Numbered from the stretch's first letter, positions 8,326 to 18,699 are shown. The stretch: 64,000 nt of DNA from Lysinibacillus boronitolerans JCM 21713 = 10a = NBRC 103108 (GCF_000772935.1 NZ_JPVR01000066.1:1-64000), one strand, 5' to 3'. Program-made: numbers and translations. Notes: generated by a model not told the origin, from the sequence alone.

Positions 8326-8799
8326 GTGAAGGTTCTTATAGACGCTGATGCCTGTCCAGTCGTGGATTTGGCGCTATCTATATCATCTGAGTTTGAGATA
8401 GAAACTATCTTATTTTGCGATACATCCCATCGTGTTGAACGTGATAATGTAATAACAATTATTGTACCCAAAGGTCCAGATTCGGTTGATTTTACGCTAG
8501 TGAACGCGCTTTCAAAACACGATATTGTTATTACACAGGATTACGGATTAGCAGCCATGGTTTTAGCAAGAGGGGGGTATCCGATTGATCAAAATGGACG
8601 AGAAATGTCTGATGAAAACATCGAACGTTTGCTCGATATGCGACATGTTGGTCAGAAAATTAGAAGGGCAGGTGGACGAACAAAGGGACCTAAAAAAAAA
8701 ACACAAGAAAACAATATTTCGTTTGAAATGAAATTTCGACAAATTTGTGAACGAGCAATTTTAGCCCATAAACTGGAGGAATCTACAGGTGAAAAATGA
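8326..8799 (+). CDS. yqxD: YaiI/YqxD family (UPF0178) protein
   Basis: A 157-residue member of a widespread conserved family (DUF188). It opens with the hallmark [13 protein letters not shown], and [14 protein letters not shown] and a basic [10 protein letters not shown] stretch follow. The conserved acidic residues and the fold assigned to the family resemble PIN/NYN nucleases, so a metal-dependent nuclease is plausible but unproved. The start is GTG with AAAGGA about 13 bases upstream. Its 3' end overlaps the start of the D-serine ammonia-lyase gene by 11 bases, so the two are probably translated as a coupled pair. Confidence 0.85.
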   Translation: MKVLIDADACPVVDLALSISSEFEIETILFCDTSHRVERDNVITIIVPKGPDSVDFTLVNALSKHDIVITQDYGLAAMVLARGGYPIDQNGREMSDENIERLLDMRHVGQKIRRAGGRTKGPKKKTQENNISFEMKFRQICERAILAHKLEESTGEK

Positions 8800-10117
8800 A
8801 CATAAACACGAACTATTTGAACAATATCCGCAGTTGAACGAACTAGCAAATAAAGATACTGTATTGTGGGAAAATACAAATTGGACGAAAAATCCTGGAA
8901 CAACGCTCTTTACGATGCCTGAAGTGGATGATGCGGAAGCAACATTACAACGTTTTTCTTCTTATTTAAAAGTAGCTTTTCCAGAGCTTCTAGAAAGCGA
9001 AGGTTTAATTGAGTCAACGATCAAGGCGATTCCTACAATGAAAAATGCTATTGAACAAGCATATGGTGTGGCGATTCCTGGCCAATTGCTTTTAAAATGT
9101 GATCATGCACTACCGATCTCTGGCTCAATCAAAGCACGCGGAGGAATTTATGAGGTATTAAAACATGCAGAAAGGCTAGCTTTGGCAAGTGGAAGACTCA
9201 AAGAAGTGGATGATTATGCGATTTTAGCAACAGAAGAATTTCAGTCGTTCTTCCAACAATATACGATTGCAGTAGGCTCTACTGGAAATTTAGGATTAAG
9301 TATCGGCATTATGGGCAAGAAGCTCGGCTTTAATGTCGTTGTACATATGTCGAGTGATGCCAAGGAGTGGAAAAAAGCCTTACTGCGAGAAAAGGGTGCT
9401 ACAGTGATTGAATATGAAGCTGATTACAGTGTAGCTGTTGAGCAGGGACGTCAAAAAGCTGAGCAAGATCCAAAGTGTCATTTTATTGATGATGAAAATT
9501 CAAAGGATTTATTTGCTGGCTATGCCGTAGCCGCTAAGCGTTTAAAGGGGCAGCTAGAAAGGACGAATATTACAGTGGATGAAGCACATCCATTGTTCGT
9601 CTATTTACCATGTGGCGTAGGTGGAGGACCAGGTGGTGTTGCCTATGGATTAAAAGAGATTTACGGTGAGCATGTGCATATTTTCTTTGCAGAACCTGTT
9701 GCTTCTCCTTGTATGACGATTGGGCTGATGACAGGCTTACATGATGCAATTAGTGTAGAAGATATAGGTCTTGACAATCGAACAGAAGCGGATGGGTTAG
9801 CTGTTGGACGCGCCTCCAAATTTGTAGGAAAAGTGATGGAGACGTATATAAGTGGTTGCTATACAGTATCAGATGAAGAATTATTTACATCTCTAGGATT
9901 AGCCATGGAAAGTGAAGATTTATTTTTAGAGCCATCTGCACACGCAGGGATGTTTGGAGCCATTCGTTTATTGCAACAAGGTCAATCCTATCTTGAAAAG
10001 CATGCATTAGTAAGCCATCTCCCACAAGCCACACATCTCGTATGGGCCACTGGTGGTAGTATGGTTCCACCTACAATGCGAGCCGCTTATTTAGCAAAGG
10101 CCAAGGAATTTAATTAA
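8789..10117 (+). CDS. dsdA: D-serine ammonia-lyase
   Basis: A 442-residue PLP enzyme that converts D-serine to pyruvate and ammonia and so detoxifies D-serine or uses it as a nutrient. The PLP lysine is K115 in [11 protein letters not shown], a DsdA signature. [11 protein letters not shown] and the phosphate-binding [10 protein letters not shown] follow, as does the C-terminal [10 protein letters not shown]. Length matches the family (~440). The GTG start lies inside the end of yqxD with AAACTGGAGG upstream. No dsdC-type regulator or D-serine permease is adjacent, so control differs from enterobacteria. Repeat array B begins ~25 bases after the stop. Confidence 0.93.
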   Translation: MKNEHKHELFEQYPQLNELANKDTVLWENTNWTKNPGTTLFTMPEVDDAEATLQRFSSYLKVAFPELLESEGLIESTIKAIPTMKNAIEQAYGVAIPGQLLLKCDHALPISGSIKARGGIYEVLKHAERLALASGRLKEVDDYAILATEEFQSFFQQYTIAVGSTGNLGLSIGIMGKKLGFNVVVHMSSDAKEWKKALLREKGATVIEYEADYSVAVEQGRQKAEQDPKCHFIDDENSKDLFAGYAVAAKRLKGQLERTNITVDEAHPLFVYLPCGVGGGPGGVAYGLKEIYGEHVHIFFAEPVASPCMTIGLMTGLHDAISVEDIGLDNRTEADGLAVGRASKFVGKVMETYISGCYTVSDEELFTSLGLAMESEDLFLEPSAHAGMFGAIRLLQQGQSYLEKHALVSHLPQATHLVWATGGSMVPPTMRAAYLAKAKEFN

Positions 10118-10143
10118 AGACGGTGTGGAGCTATGTTTGGATG

Positions 10144-10622
10144 GAAGCTCGACCTCTAATAGTGATATCCCGCTCGAGCATAGGGTAAAGCATTCAAATA
10201 GTGAGATGCCCCGCTCCAATAGGAGTCCAAAGAGCTCGCAAAATGTATGGACCCGCTCAAGTAGGAGACCAAAGCGCTCACAAAATGTGTGGATCCGCTC
10301 AAGTAGGAGACCAAAGAGCTCGCAAAATGTATGGACCCGCTCAAGTAGGAGACCAAAGCGCTCACAAAATGTGTGGATCCGCTCAAATAGGAGTCCAAAG
10401 CGCTCACAAAATGTGTGGATCCGCTCAAGTAGGAGACCAAAGCGCTCACAAAATGTATGGATCCGCTCAAATAGGAGTCCAAAGCGCTCGCAAAATGTAT
10501 GGATCCGCTCCAATAGGAGACCAAAGCATTCACAAAATGTATGGACCCGCTCAAACTGGGGTCTTAAGCTCTCAAAAAGTGATGCAACCCGCTCAGATTA
10601 GCGTCCACAAACGCGCAACGCA
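10144..10622 (+). repeat. Tandem repeat array B (21-bp units, 42-bp higher-order unit)
   Basis: About 22 units of 20-22 bases, nearly all beginning GCTC or a close variant. In the centre (10214-10550) two alternating units form eight copies of a 42-bp repeat: GCTCAAGTAGGAGACCAAAGC and GCTCACAAAATGTGTGGATC plus C. The edges are degenerate, as expected if the array grows or is homogenised in the middle. Because 42 is divisible by three, long open frames run through it on both strands; they lack ribosome binding sites and are best read as artefacts. The array lies between the convergent dsdA and aminotransferase genes. Confidence 0.9.
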
Positions 10623-10654
10623 ACTTCAAGTTTAGTAGAAAAAAATCCAATTAA

Positions 10655-10688
10655 AAAACAGGTGGAAATTTCTCCACCTGTTTTTGCT
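10655..10688 (-). terminator. Terminator between array B and the aminotransferase gene
   Basis: AAAAACAGGTGGA, a short loop, then TCCACCTGTTTTT. It lies just past the stop of the minus-strand aminotransferase and could work in both directions. Confidence 0.85.
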
Positions 10689-10691
10689 GTT

Positions 10692-11867
10692 TTAACGTTG
10701 TAGTGCTTTACGTTGTGCGGCTAAGTATACTTCTTGTGCGGCAAGGATGCCTGCTCCTAGTTCGAAATCATAGGAGAAGTCTTGTAGGGCAGCCTCGAGT
10801 AGGGAAACGGCTTGTAAAATGTCACTTGGGAAGCAATAGCCCATATGGCCGAATCTAAAAATTTTACCCTGTAGATGACCAAGTCCGCCTGCGAAATCTA
10901 AATGATAGTGTTGCTTAAGGTGCGTCAAAAATTCACCAAGATCAATTCCTTGAGGTGTTTTAATTGCTGTAATAGTTGGGGAAGCATATTGATCTTCAGT
11001 TAATAGCTCAATGTGTAATGCTTGCATTGCATTTCGCACCATGTTTTTCATAAGATCATGGCGGGCAACCGTTTGCGTAAAGCCACCTTCCTGTTCAATT
11101 AACTTACACACCTCGTGCAGTCCATAAATCAGTGTGATAGCAGGGGTATTAGGTGTCATGCCCTTTTCCGCCCAGCTACGATAGCTTTGAAGATTCAAAT
11201 AATAAGCAGGTGTTTGATTTTCTTCAATGACTTTCCAAGCTCTTTCGCTTACGCTGACAAGAGAGAGTCCAGGTGGGAGCATCATTGCTTTTTGAGAGCC
11301 TGTCACGAGAATATCAATGCCCCAAGCATCCATTTCAGCAGGAGCACCACCGATACAGCTTACACCATCAACGATAACGAGGGCATCTGTTTCTTCACGG
11401 ATTACCTGTGCTAGTTCAGCAACAGGGTTTAAAATACCTGTGGATGTTTCATTGTACGTAACAAAAACGGCTTTAACAGTTTGTAATGGCTGTAAAAATG
11501 CTCGTAGTTCGTCTGCTGTGCAAGCTTGTCCCCATTCTTTTTCAAGCTTATGTACGTGGAAGCCATATTGCTCACAGATAGAAACGAAATAGTCGCCAAA
11601 AGCTCCAACTGTGATGACGACAACCTCTTCACCAGCAGATACCGTATTAACAGCCGCAGCCTCAAGTGCAGCAGTCCCGCCTGATGGTAAAAGTAAGATG
11701 TCCTGTGTCGTACCGAAAACGGGCTTTACTAATTCAATAGTTTCTCGGTATAATTCTACAAATTCCTGACTACGATGACTAAAAATATCCCGATTCATCG
11801 CAAGCTGTACCTTTTTTGGTATCGGTGTTGGCCCCGGATGTCTTAAAATATTTTCATACATATTCAT
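10692..11867 (-). CDS. Class V PLP-dependent aminotransferase (alanine-glyoxylate / serine-pyruvate type)
   Basis: A 391-residue aminotransferase. The N-terminus (HPGPTPIP, then REIFSHRS-like NRDIFSHRSQEF) and the PLP lysine K193 in VTGSQKAMMLPPGL are typical of the alanine-glyoxylate/serine-pyruvate/PucG branch. VVDGVSCIGG carries the PLP-contacting Asp, and FRFGHMGYC lies near the C-terminus. The likely reaction moves an amino group to glyoxylate or pyruvate; the exact donor is uncertain. AAAGGGG precedes several close start codons (TTG 11870, ATG 11867, ATG 11861); I chose ATG 11867. Monocistronic. Confidence 0.85.
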   Translation of the reverse strand: MNMYENILRHPGPTPIPKKVQLAMNRDIFSHRSQEFVELYRETIELVKPVFGTTQDILLLPSGGTAALEAAAVNTVSAGEEVVVITVGAFGDYFVSICEQYGFHVHKLEKEWGQACTADELRAFLQPLQTVKAVFVTYNETSTGILNPVAELAQVIREETDALVIVDGVSCIGGAPAEMDAWGIDILVTGSQKAMMLPPGLSLVSVSERAWKVIEENQTPAYYLNLQSYRSWAEKGMTPNTPAITLIYGLHEVCKLIEQEGGFTQTVARHDLMKNMVRNAMQALHIELLTEDQYASPTITAIKTPQGIDLGEFLTHLKQHYHLDFAGGLGHLQGKIFRFGHMGYCFPSDILQAVSLLEAALQDFSYDFELGAGILAAQEVYLAAQRKALQR

Positions 11868-12002
11868 CAATCCCCTTTGCTAGAAATTCTAAATTTTCTA
11901 ACTATAATAATAGCATATTTATGGTGCTAGCTAACTACTTTTTTGAAAAATGATGGAAGAGATTGTCATTGTGGTACAATTTTTAAAAAGGAGGCTGTGC
12001 GA

Positions 12003-13052
12003 ATGGAAACATCCATGCATTATCCATTTATCTATTTCTTCTACGGCACAAACCAGGTGCTAGTATACAAAATTCAAGCGCTAGAGTATATCACAATAGA
12101 AGATGTGATGAGGAGGGGGGAATGGCAGGGGTATGAGCTTGAGCCATTTGAATCATTTACAGCATTCCATCATGAACAAAGCACCCCTCAGCAGGGATGG
12201 TCTTTCTTTATGGGGCAGGAAGAGCTTTATCATTTGGTAGAAATTATGAATGATTATATTCAACAGGTCATAACCACTACTTCGGCACAAATGGTACATA
12301 TTGTTTGCTCGGAATCTGCAGCAGGCTCATTACGAGCGGCGCTTGCTCCACCGAAATATGTGATCGGGTTTCCAGAGGATTTGTCGATTGGACCATTGTG
12401 GAAACTCGATGAAAAAAGAGGACAGGCATTCCGTGATGAGTGGCTAAGAGAAAATATGAATGATGGAGTGGATGATTTTGTAAATCGTAATAAATTGATG
12501 AACACAATTAGAGAGATACAGGATATTCCAAGCAACCTGCCGATTTACATTTGGTGTGGGTACAATGCAGAAGAACAGTGTGGCCTTAGATTTCTTCTTT
12601 ATTTATTACGTGATAAAACCAATGAAGTTGTTCTTATCAACACAGGTGAACAGCGGGCTATTGACCACCAATGGAACATGGAACTATATGACATAAAACG
12701 CTTATCCGCGAAGGAGCGTCTTATTTTTCAGCAGCAGTGGGAAAGTTTAGCGCAGACAAAGGATGTTTGTCGTCTATGGCTACATCAACAAATTCAAGCA
12801 GTCCACGAGAATTATTATGATCATTTGATTATGTCAACGATTGGACAACTTCATGAGGAGCAAGGGGATACTGATTTTATACAAACAGGTGTAGTCATCT
12901 CAGAGCTATTAACCAGAATGGATGCTCCCCCAAATATCTTCTTTTTAGAATATAGAATTCGCTATTTAGTATATAGCGGGGTCTTTGAGTTAAAGGGAAT
13001 TCCTAAATCAATGCACCATTACTCTGTGAAATTACGTAAAAAACCTCTTTAG
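12003..13052 (+). CDS. DUF1835 / DUF3658 domain protein
   Basis: A 349-residue soluble protein. ATG 12003 is preceded by AAAGGAGG nine bases upstream, which makes longer starts unlikely. From about residue 97, the stretch MVHIVCSESAAGSLRAAL and then YVIGFPEDLSIGPL is the DUF1835 signature; the C-terminal ~100 residues, with LTRMDAPPNIFFLEYRIRYLV, fit the DUF3658 domain that usually accompanies it. The first ~90 residues are an extra N-terminal region. The biochemical role of this family is unknown to me. The gene is monocistronic and shares a terminator with its convergent neighbour. Confidence 0.75.
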   Translation: METSMHYPFIYFFYGTNQVLVYKIQALEYITIEDVMRRGEWQGYELEPFESFTAFHHEQSTPQQGWSFFMGQEELYHLVEIMNDYIQQVITTTSAQMVHIVCSESAAGSLRAALAPPKYVIGFPEDLSIGPLWKLDEKRGQAFRDEWLRENMNDGVDDFVNRNKLMNTIREIQDIPSNLPIYIWCGYNAEEQCGLRFLLYLLRDKTNEVVLINTGEQRAIDHQWNMELYDIKRLSAKERLIFQQQWESLAQTKDVCRLWLHQQIQAVHENYYDHLIMSTIGQLHEEQGDTDFIQTGVVISELLTRMDAPPNIFFLEYRIRYLVYSGVFELKGIPKSMHHYSVKLRKKPL

Positions 13053-13077
13053 CCTGAGGGCATAAAGAGGTTTTAAA
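13038..13077. terminator. Bidirectional terminator
   Basis: AAAACCTCTTTA and TAAAGAGGTTTT pair across a short loop. The left arm includes the stop codon of the DUF1835 gene; the other side serves the minus-strand membrane protein. Confidence 0.75.
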
Positions 13078-13081
13078 ACAA

Positions 13082-13579
13082 TTAAGCAACGAAAGGTCTG
13101 TTCATACGCATTAAGCCGTAGATGGCAAAGAACAATCCACCTGTTAGTACCATTAGGATTGTGTATAATACAGCCTTACCTGTTTCACCACACCAGCGGT
13201 AGAATAGGCGATACGTGAAATAGAGTGTAAAAACTGCCGCTCCTAAAGAAGCCAGAATACCGATAAATGGAATAAATGAAACAATGATTAAGCCCGCATA
13301 AATCAGCGTATTTTTTAAAGCGGTTGCACGTATTGTTTCTCGAGTATCCCCACCAGCTGTCAGCAGGAAGAGACTATATACATTAATAATGGGAATCCAA
13401 GCAATATAGGCTACATCTCCAAAACCATTTGTTTTAGATGTCATAAAATAAATAAGTGCACTAATAATGTAGGCAATTAAACCAATTGCAAGAGCGGCTA
13501 GTATAAAGATAAAAAATAAACCACCCATGGCTGCATCTAAATCTGAGTAATAATAAGAATCATTATAGTCATAATTCAT
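13082..13579 (-). CDS. Small multi-span membrane protein, function unknown
   Basis: 165 residues. A Tyr/Asp-rich N-terminus (MNYDYNDSYYYSD) precedes four hydrophobic segments, with a conserved-looking IAWIPIINVYSLFLLTAG loop after the second. AGGGAGG lies upstream of the ATG. The tyrosine-rich head and the proline motif in the second span recall uncharacterised Bacillus inner-membrane proteins; I cannot name a function. Monocistronic, convergent with the DUF1835 gene. Confidence 0.65.
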   Translation of the reverse strand: MNYDYNDSYYYSDLDAAMGGLFFIFILAALAIGLIAYIISALIYFMTSKTNGFGDVAYIAWIPIINVYSLFLLTAGGDTRETIRATALKNTLIYAGLIIVSFIPFIGILASLGAAVFTLYFTYRLFYRWCGETGKAVLYTILMVLTGGLFFAIYGLMRMNRPFVA

Positions 13580-13880
13580 CAGAAAAACCTCCCTTCATTT
13601 GAAAATACCTCCTAATCATAACAATCCTCAAGTGTTTAGGCTACAACAATTTAGATGTAATATTTAGTAGAAATCACACAAATGTACTAGAATGATGTGG
13701 ATTATTTAAGTCTTTAATGATGATTTTTTGAGTACCTTATGATAAAAATACAAAAAATATCCTGAGGAACATTATTATGCTAGTTTTTGAGAATCATTTT
13801 CCGTTTTATTAATTTTAACAAGTACGTACAAAAACATTACTATCCTATGATGGTAGATGCACAAGAAATGCCACAAAAAA
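13580..13880. other. Intergenic stretch with no recognised element
   Basis: About 300 AT-rich bases between two minus-strand genes. It should hold the promoter of the 13082-13579 gene. I see no gene, repeat or clear operator. Confidence 0.5.
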
Positions 13881-13922
13881 TAAAAATAGCCATCTTAACT
13901 ACAGTGTAAGATGACTATTTTC
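13881..13922 (-). terminator. Terminator of the nitroreductase gene
   Basis: AAAATAGCCATCTTA and TAAGATGACTATTTT form a long stem with one mismatch, just past the stop codon of the minus-strand nitroreductase gene. Confidence 0.8.
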
Positions 13923-13929
13923 ACGTGTA

Positions 13930-14556
13930 TTAAATGAATTTGGCGATGTGCTCAAGTTCAATACGGGAAGAATTGTAAGCAGGTGCGGCTGCCTTACCAA
14001 TTGCAATTAAAATAACTGGGACGATATGGTCAGCTAATTCAAAGCGTTGAGCAAAGGCTTCTTTATTAAATCCACCCATTGGCACTGTATCATAGCCCAT
14101 GTCTTTAGCTAGTAGCATAATCTGCATGGAAATTAGACCAGCATCAAATGTAACGATATTTTTTAACACTTCTTGGGGAAGTTGAGAATATAGATTGATT
14201 GAGTTGTTAATCATTGAATCTTTTGTTGCCTCATTGATATAGCCAAGATCGAAGTTCTTTGTATAGACAGCCTCGGCATTTTCGTACATCTTTGTATCAC
14301 CTAAAACGGCAATAATTGCTGAGGAAGTTTCTACTTGTTCTTGGTTATTGGCAATAGCACGTAGCTCTTTTTTGACCGCTTCATCCTGAATTACTAAAAA
14401 GCGCCAAGGCTGTAGGTTACTAGACGATGGAGCAGACGTTGCTTCTACAAGTAATTCTTCTAATTGTTGCTGCGGGATTTTAAAGTTTTCATCGTATTTA
14501 CGAACGGATTTACGCTCGTGCATAACTTTAGTTAAAGAACTTTTTGTCACTGTCAT
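13930..14556 (-). CDS. Nitroreductase-family FMN oxidoreductase
   Basis: A 208-residue NAD(P)H:FMN oxidoreductase of the nitroreductase fold. I chose ATG 14556 because GAAGGAGA lies just upstream; earlier starts add an unsupported tail. FMN-contact motifs are ERKSVRKY near the N-terminus, the signature SAPSSSNLQPWRF, and DMGYDTVPMGGF in the C-terminal half. Such enzymes reduce nitro compounds, quinones or flavins; the natural substrate is unknown. Monocistronic with its own terminator. Confidence 0.9.
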   Translation of the reverse strand: MTVTKSSLTKVMHERKSVRKYDENFKIPQQQLEELLVEATSAPSSSNLQPWRFLVIQDEAVKKELRAIANNQEQVETSSAIIAVLGDTKMYENAEAVYTKNFDLGYINEATKDSMINNSINLYSQLPQEVLKNIVTFDAGLISMQIMLLAKDMGYDTVPMGGFNKEAFAQRFELADHIVPVILIAIGKAAAPAYNSSRIELEHIAKFI

Positions 14557-14750
14557 TATTTTGTCTCCTTCATGGTATGATGCGTTTTTTACTATACGAT
14601 AAATGAATTCATTTTCCAAGTAAATTGCTCGAATTAAAGAGTCTTGAATCTAGGATTTAAAAGTTACAAAAAAAACATATTTTTGTAGGTATAATCCATT
14701 TATACTAGAGATGGAATAGAGCAATAATAATAGATATGGAGTGAAGGTGA

Positions 14751-16781
14751 ATGAAAAAGCTATTAGGAAATTTAAATATTATGGCAAAAATCGCAATGCT
14801 TATTCCTGTCATCACTGTTTTTTTAGGTGGTATGACCTTCCTTAATTATTTGAACGTATCCAATGAACTTGAAAGCTCTATTGAAAATGAAATGTCTATA
14901 CTAGCGGTTGACGTTGCAGGTTCCGTTGAGGGCAAATTGCATGCACACATTCAGCTCATAAATAGTGCAAAGACAACAATAGAATCGGCTGACAGTCTGA
15001 TGACCAGAGAGCATTTTATTCGCTACGTACAGCAGCTATTGCCTTTCAATAAGGAAACGTATGGTATGGGCTTATGGCTAGAGGAGGATGTGGCAAAGGG
15101 AGAAATTTTTGGGCCTTATGCCTATAAGGAAGAAGAAAAAATTGTCTCTACGGATGCTTATGAAGATCCTGCCTATCATTTTCACGAGCAAGAATGGTAT
15201 CGCAATAGTATCCAATCTAATAAGGTAGTTCATACAGCACCTTATTTTGATGAAGCTTTGGGGGAAATGTTTATCTCATTTGGTACACAAATTGTCAAAG
15301 ATTCTACGCCCATTGGTGTCATTACAGGGGATTATGTATTAGATTCAATTCAATCCATTGTTTCTGACGTGAAAATTCGAGAGAGTGGTTATGCGTTTTT
15401 AATTGATGATAGTGGCAAAATTTTAACGCACCCTGATGTAAATAAAGTGAATAAAGAAACGATCCAGCAGTTGTTGAATATGCCTGTGGAGCAGATTTCT
15501 GATCAAAAAAAGTTAATACATACAAGCAGTGAGGGTAGTGATTTTACCTTACAATTTATGCAAATACAAGATATGCCATGGAAGCTAGTTTTACTGGTTC
15601 CGACAACTGAGCTTTACGGCGAAATACAGACAATGCTCCAACAGCAAATCGTGATTAGTGTTGTTCTAATCTTGCTAATCGCAATTAGTATTTATTTCCT
15701 TGCTCGTTATATCCGAGGGGAAGTGAAAACAATGAATACTCATTTAGGCTTTCTTGCTACGGGTGATTTAACGCAACAAATGGCCGTTCAAACAAAGGAT
15801 GAATTTGGTGAAATGGCACAGTATTATAATGACTCTGTGGAAGCATTAGGTTCGATGATGCAGCGCATTGTAGCTGAAACCGAGACAGTTGCTTCTACTG
15901 CAGAAGAATTAACGGCAAGTGTGCAAGAGGTCAATAAAACTGTCACAGAAGTTGCTGTTTCTATGCAAGAGGTGGCAGAAAATACAAGTTCACAACAACA
16001 GGTGAGTGGGGAGTTAGAGGGTGTAACAACACAACTAGGTGGGGATATGAAGACCGCCATGGACGATTTACATGAAGCGGTCCAACAATCACAAAAAACC
16101 TCTGAGCTCGCTACTGGCGGATCACAAAAAATACATGGTTTCGTGAATGATATTGTCCACCTCCATGCACAGGTTGACAGTAGTGCCAATCTGGTGAATG
16201 GCTTGAAGGAGCATTCGATTCAAATAGAGCAGATGAGTCAGCTCATTTCGGCTATTACCGACCAAACCAATTTACTATCGCTTAATGCTGCCATTGAGGC
16301 GGCACGAGCAGGGGAAGCAGGGAAAGGCTTTGCCGTTGTTGCAGGAGAGGTCAAAGCACTTGCTGAACAAACTAGCCGTGCCTCGTTAGATATTGCAAAG
16401 GTTGTGCAGACGATTCAGGAACAAATGAATGACGCGGTAGAGATGATGGAGCAAAGTCGAAAAATAGCCCATCAAGGCATTGGCTCTGTTCAACAAGCAG
16501 GCACGACCTTCGATACAATTGCCAGTGCAATTGAAGATCTCCAAAACACCATGCAAAAGACAAGCAAAACGACAGCTGAGGCTTTTGAAAAGCTGCAGGC
16601 AGTAACCGAAAAGGTGCAAGCAATTAGCAAACAGGCACTTGCAACAAATGATCATACATTAAATGTATCGGCCATCACGGAAGAGCAGGCATCTACGATG
16701 AATGAGATGTCCGTAGCCTCTGAGCAGTTGGCACAACTTGCTCAAAATCTGCAAGAAGAAGCAACTAAATTCACGATTTAA
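14751..16781 (+). CDS. Methyl-accepting chemotaxis protein
   Basis: A 676-residue transmembrane chemoreceptor. A first span lies at about 13-33 and an extracellular dCache-type sensor at about 40-290 ([11 protein letters not shown], then EQEWYRNS, typical of the amino-acid-binding subclass). A second span lies at about 297-318, then HAMP at about 320-372, and a long coiled-coil signalling domain with the hairpin tip [20 protein letters not shown]. The tip should contact CheW and CheA; flanking Glu/Gln-rich heptads are methylation sites. Its ligand cannot be read directly. It is single, with AGGTGA upstream, and no che genes are nearby. Confidence 0.93.
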   Translation: MKKLLGNLNIMAKIAMLIPVITVFLGGMTFLNYLNVSNELESSIENEMSILAVDVAGSVEGKLHAHIQLINSAKTTIESADSLMTREHFIRYVQQLLPFNKETYGMGLWLEEDVAKGEIFGPYAYKEEEKIVSTDAYEDPAYHFHEQEWYRNSIQSNKVVHTAPYFDEALGEMFISFGTQIVKDSTPIGVITGDYVLDSIQSIVSDVKIRESGYAFLIDDSGKILTHPDVNKVNKETIQQLLNMPVEQISDQKKLIHTSSEGSDFTLQFMQIQDMPWKLVLLVPTTELYGEIQTMLQQQIVISVVLILLIAISIYFLARYIRGEVKTMNTHLGFLATGDLTQQMAVQTKDEFGEMAQYYNDSVEALGSMMQRIVAETETVASTAEELTASVQEVNKTVTEVAVSMQEVAENTSSQQQVSGELEGVTTQLGGDMKTAMDDLHEAVQQSQKTSELATGGSQKIHGFVNDIVHLHAQVDSSANLVNGLKEHSIQIEQMSQLISAITDQTNLLSLNAAIEAARAGEAGKGFAVVAGEVKALAEQTSRASLDIAKVVQTIQEQMNDAVEMMEQSRKIAHQGIGSVQQAGTTFDTIASAIEDLQNTMQKTSKTTAEAFEKLQAVTEKVQAISKQALATNDHTLNVSAITEEQASTMNEMSVASEQLAQLAQNLQEEATKFTI

Positions 16782-16783
16782 TG

Positions 16784-16822
16784 GTAAGGTGTACATCTAG
16801 GTTTAGGTGTACACCTTTCTAA
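16784..16822. terminator. Bidirectional terminator
   Basis: AAGGTGTACATCTAG and GGTGTACACCTTTCT form an imperfect hairpin between the convergent chemoreceptor and flavoprotein genes. Confidence 0.65.
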
Positions 16823-18051
16823 GATCTAAATGAAAAAGCTTCCCACTGTACATTATTCTTAGGAGCAGCTGATTTGAAATGCTTAATCATTTTTTCTGGT
16901 CCACATATAAAAATAGTTGTTTGTGAAGAGAAGGATAACTCATCAACAGAGAGTCTATTGCGCTGTGTTGTATCAATAAATGTGACCGTAAAATGGTCAT
17001 TTGCTTGTGCATAATCCTCTAAAAAATCTTTGTAGATGACATTGTCTTGCCCGTGAAAAGAATAATATAAGTCAATTTTCTTATCAGGCTTCGTGTGTAA
17101 ATAGGCAAGAAATGGGGTGATGCCCATACCTCCTGCAATCCATAGCTGCTGTGCATCCCCGCTGTCAAAGTCAAAATGACCATAGGGGCCATCTACAGCA
17201 ACCTCTGTATGAACCTGAATAAGGTTGTAAACCTGTTTGGTATAATCTCCTATAGCCTTCATCGTAATATTGATTTGTTGTCCACACCCTCCAGAAATAG
17301 AGAAGGGATGTGGTGCTTTTTCGATCCCCTCTTGAAAGACTTTCAGAAAGAGAAATTGTCCTGGTCGATAATTCAGCTGATTTGTAAGCTTCAGCCTAAT
17401 TTCCAATACCTCAGGGGTCAGCCTTTGAATGGATGAAATATGACCTTTATAGGGAAAGAACATATCCTGATACATTGTCAGCATATAAAGTGCTGACATA
17501 AATCCAATTGTAGTTGTTAGTGCTGTAAAAATCCCTAAAGCTGAGGGTTGTAATAAATCATATTGGCTAGAAAAATAAGCATGATAAATGCCAAATGTAT
17601 ACGGCACAAGTAATAATCGATGAAGCCAGCGCCAATGCTCGTACTTCAGGAATTTTGCAATAAAGGCAAGAATGATTAGGATGATAAAGCCGTATTGGGC
17701 AAGCTCGCCAAGATCTTTTGCGAATTCGTTGAGTGGCGTTGATTGTATTAGCTCTTCATCAGGAACCATTTTTTGTAATTGTCCGTGGATAAAAATCAAT
17801 ACAAGTGAAAGAATGGCTAGTAATTTATGATAAAAATAGACCCGCTCAAGACCATTAAACCAACGCTCCAACGTTTTTATTCTTGTAGCTAATAAAAATA
17901 CAAGAAATAAACAAGTAATGGCTAAGCCTCCAATGACATGACTTAATGTGTTCAACGGGTGGATGGGTGCCATTGGTTTGGCAAAATACCAAAGCAAAGC
18001 ACTACCGCACATAATGAATAAAATAAAAAGTATTCCTTTATAAGCTCTCAT
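16819..18051 (-). CDS. Ferric-reductase-like transmembrane FAD/NAD(P) oxidoreductase
   Basis: A 410-residue membrane flavoprotein. The first ~215 residues hold about six spans with conserved His residues (YHKLLAILSLVLIFIHGQ, then LHRLLL and YHAYF) that fit a ferric-reductase-type haem domain. A FAD-binding barrel follows (YRPGQFLFLKV, then HPFSISGG), then a NAD(P)-binding fold (WIAGGMGITPFLAYL and IFICGPEKMIKHF). It probably moves electrons from NAD(P)H through FAD and haem across the membrane, to ferric iron or another acceptor. Single gene; no siderophore genes lie nearby. Confidence 0.85.
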   Translation of the reverse strand: MRAYKGILFILFIMCGSALLWYFAKPMAPIHPLNTLSHVIGGLAITCLFLVFLLATRIKTLERWFNGLERVYFYHKLLAILSLVLIFIHGQLQKMVPDEELIQSTPLNEFAKDLGELAQYGFIILIILAFIAKFLKYEHWRWLHRLLLVPYTFGIYHAYFSSQYDLLQPSALGIFTALTTTIGFMSALYMLTMYQDMFFPYKGHISSIQRLTPEVLEIRLKLTNQLNYRPGQFLFLKVFQEGIEKAPHPFSISGGCGQQINITMKAIGDYTKQVYNLIQVHTEVAVDGPYGHFDFDSGDAQQLWIAGGMGITPFLAYLHTKPDKKIDLYYSFHGQDNVIYKDFLEDYAQANDHFTVTFIDTTQRNRLSVDELSFSSQTTIFICGPEKMIKHFKSAAPKNNVQWEAFSFRS

Positions 18052-18210
18052 AGTTTACCTCCATCACTATGTTTATCCATATTTTATCTAGCTATACAAT
18101 CAGAGAGGTAAAAAGTTTCGAGCGTACGTTCGGAATGTATGTTCCCTTTTGTGTCGAATTATGTTACATTAAGAAGGAAAAATAAGAGAGAGAAGGAGTG
18201 GAAGTAATTT

Positions 18211-18699
18211 ATGCAAGGGAATACCCATATTGTTGGGGGCATTACAGCAAGTCTTGCCTTTGCACAGTTTTCAAATGATAACCCACTTGTCTTAGTTGGT
18301 GCAGGGGTTATTGGTGCGTTACTTCCAGATATTTGCCACAGAGGTAGTAAAATAGGTCGAACATTTCCCCTCATCGCGAAGCTAGTGACTACAGTATTTG
18401 GACACCGTTCCTTTACACATAGTTTGTTGTTTTTAATAAGCATGATGGTTTTATTACATATGTTGATTCCCTATCGAGCGATATCTATTGGAATAATTAT
18501 CGGGATGGCTAGTCATATCATACTTGATATGTGTACAAAAAAAGGGGTTAAACTATTTTTCCCTGCGACTGTCTCCATTCGTTTTCCACTTACAACGAAA
18601 ACTGGTAGCAAGGTAGAAGGTGTCGTACTGATGTTGTTATCGATGCTATCCATCTATTTCAGCTATGAATTAATTGTAAGATTTATTGATGCGATATAA
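18211..18699 (+). CDS. YdjM-family metal-dependent hydrolase
   Basis: A 162-residue membrane protein of the YdjM / LexA-binding, inner-membrane-associated hydrolase family (DUF457). It opens with NTHIVGGI and continues with GALLPDICHRGS and the metal-binding FGHRSFTHSLL, HIILDMCTKKGV. These His/Asp pairs define the family. Three or four hydrophobic segments place it in the membrane. Its substrate is not known. AAGGAG lies upstream of the ATG. Monocistronic, ends in a strong terminator. Confidence 0.87.
   Translation: MQGNTHIVGGITASLAFAQFSNDNPLVLVGAGVIGALLPDICHRGSKIGRTFPLIAKLVTTVFGHRSFTHSLLFLISMMVLLHMLIPYRAISIGIIIGMASHIILDMCTKKGVKLFFPATVSIRFPLTTKTGSKVEGVVLMLLSMLSIYFSYELIVRFIDAI

Noticed and set aside
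10091-10635. Repeat proteins on both strands of array B
   Set aside because: Long frames exist only because the 42-base repeat is divisible by three. No ribosome binding sites are present, and the arginine/serine or His/Phe/Cys-rich repeats look like translated DNA repeat.
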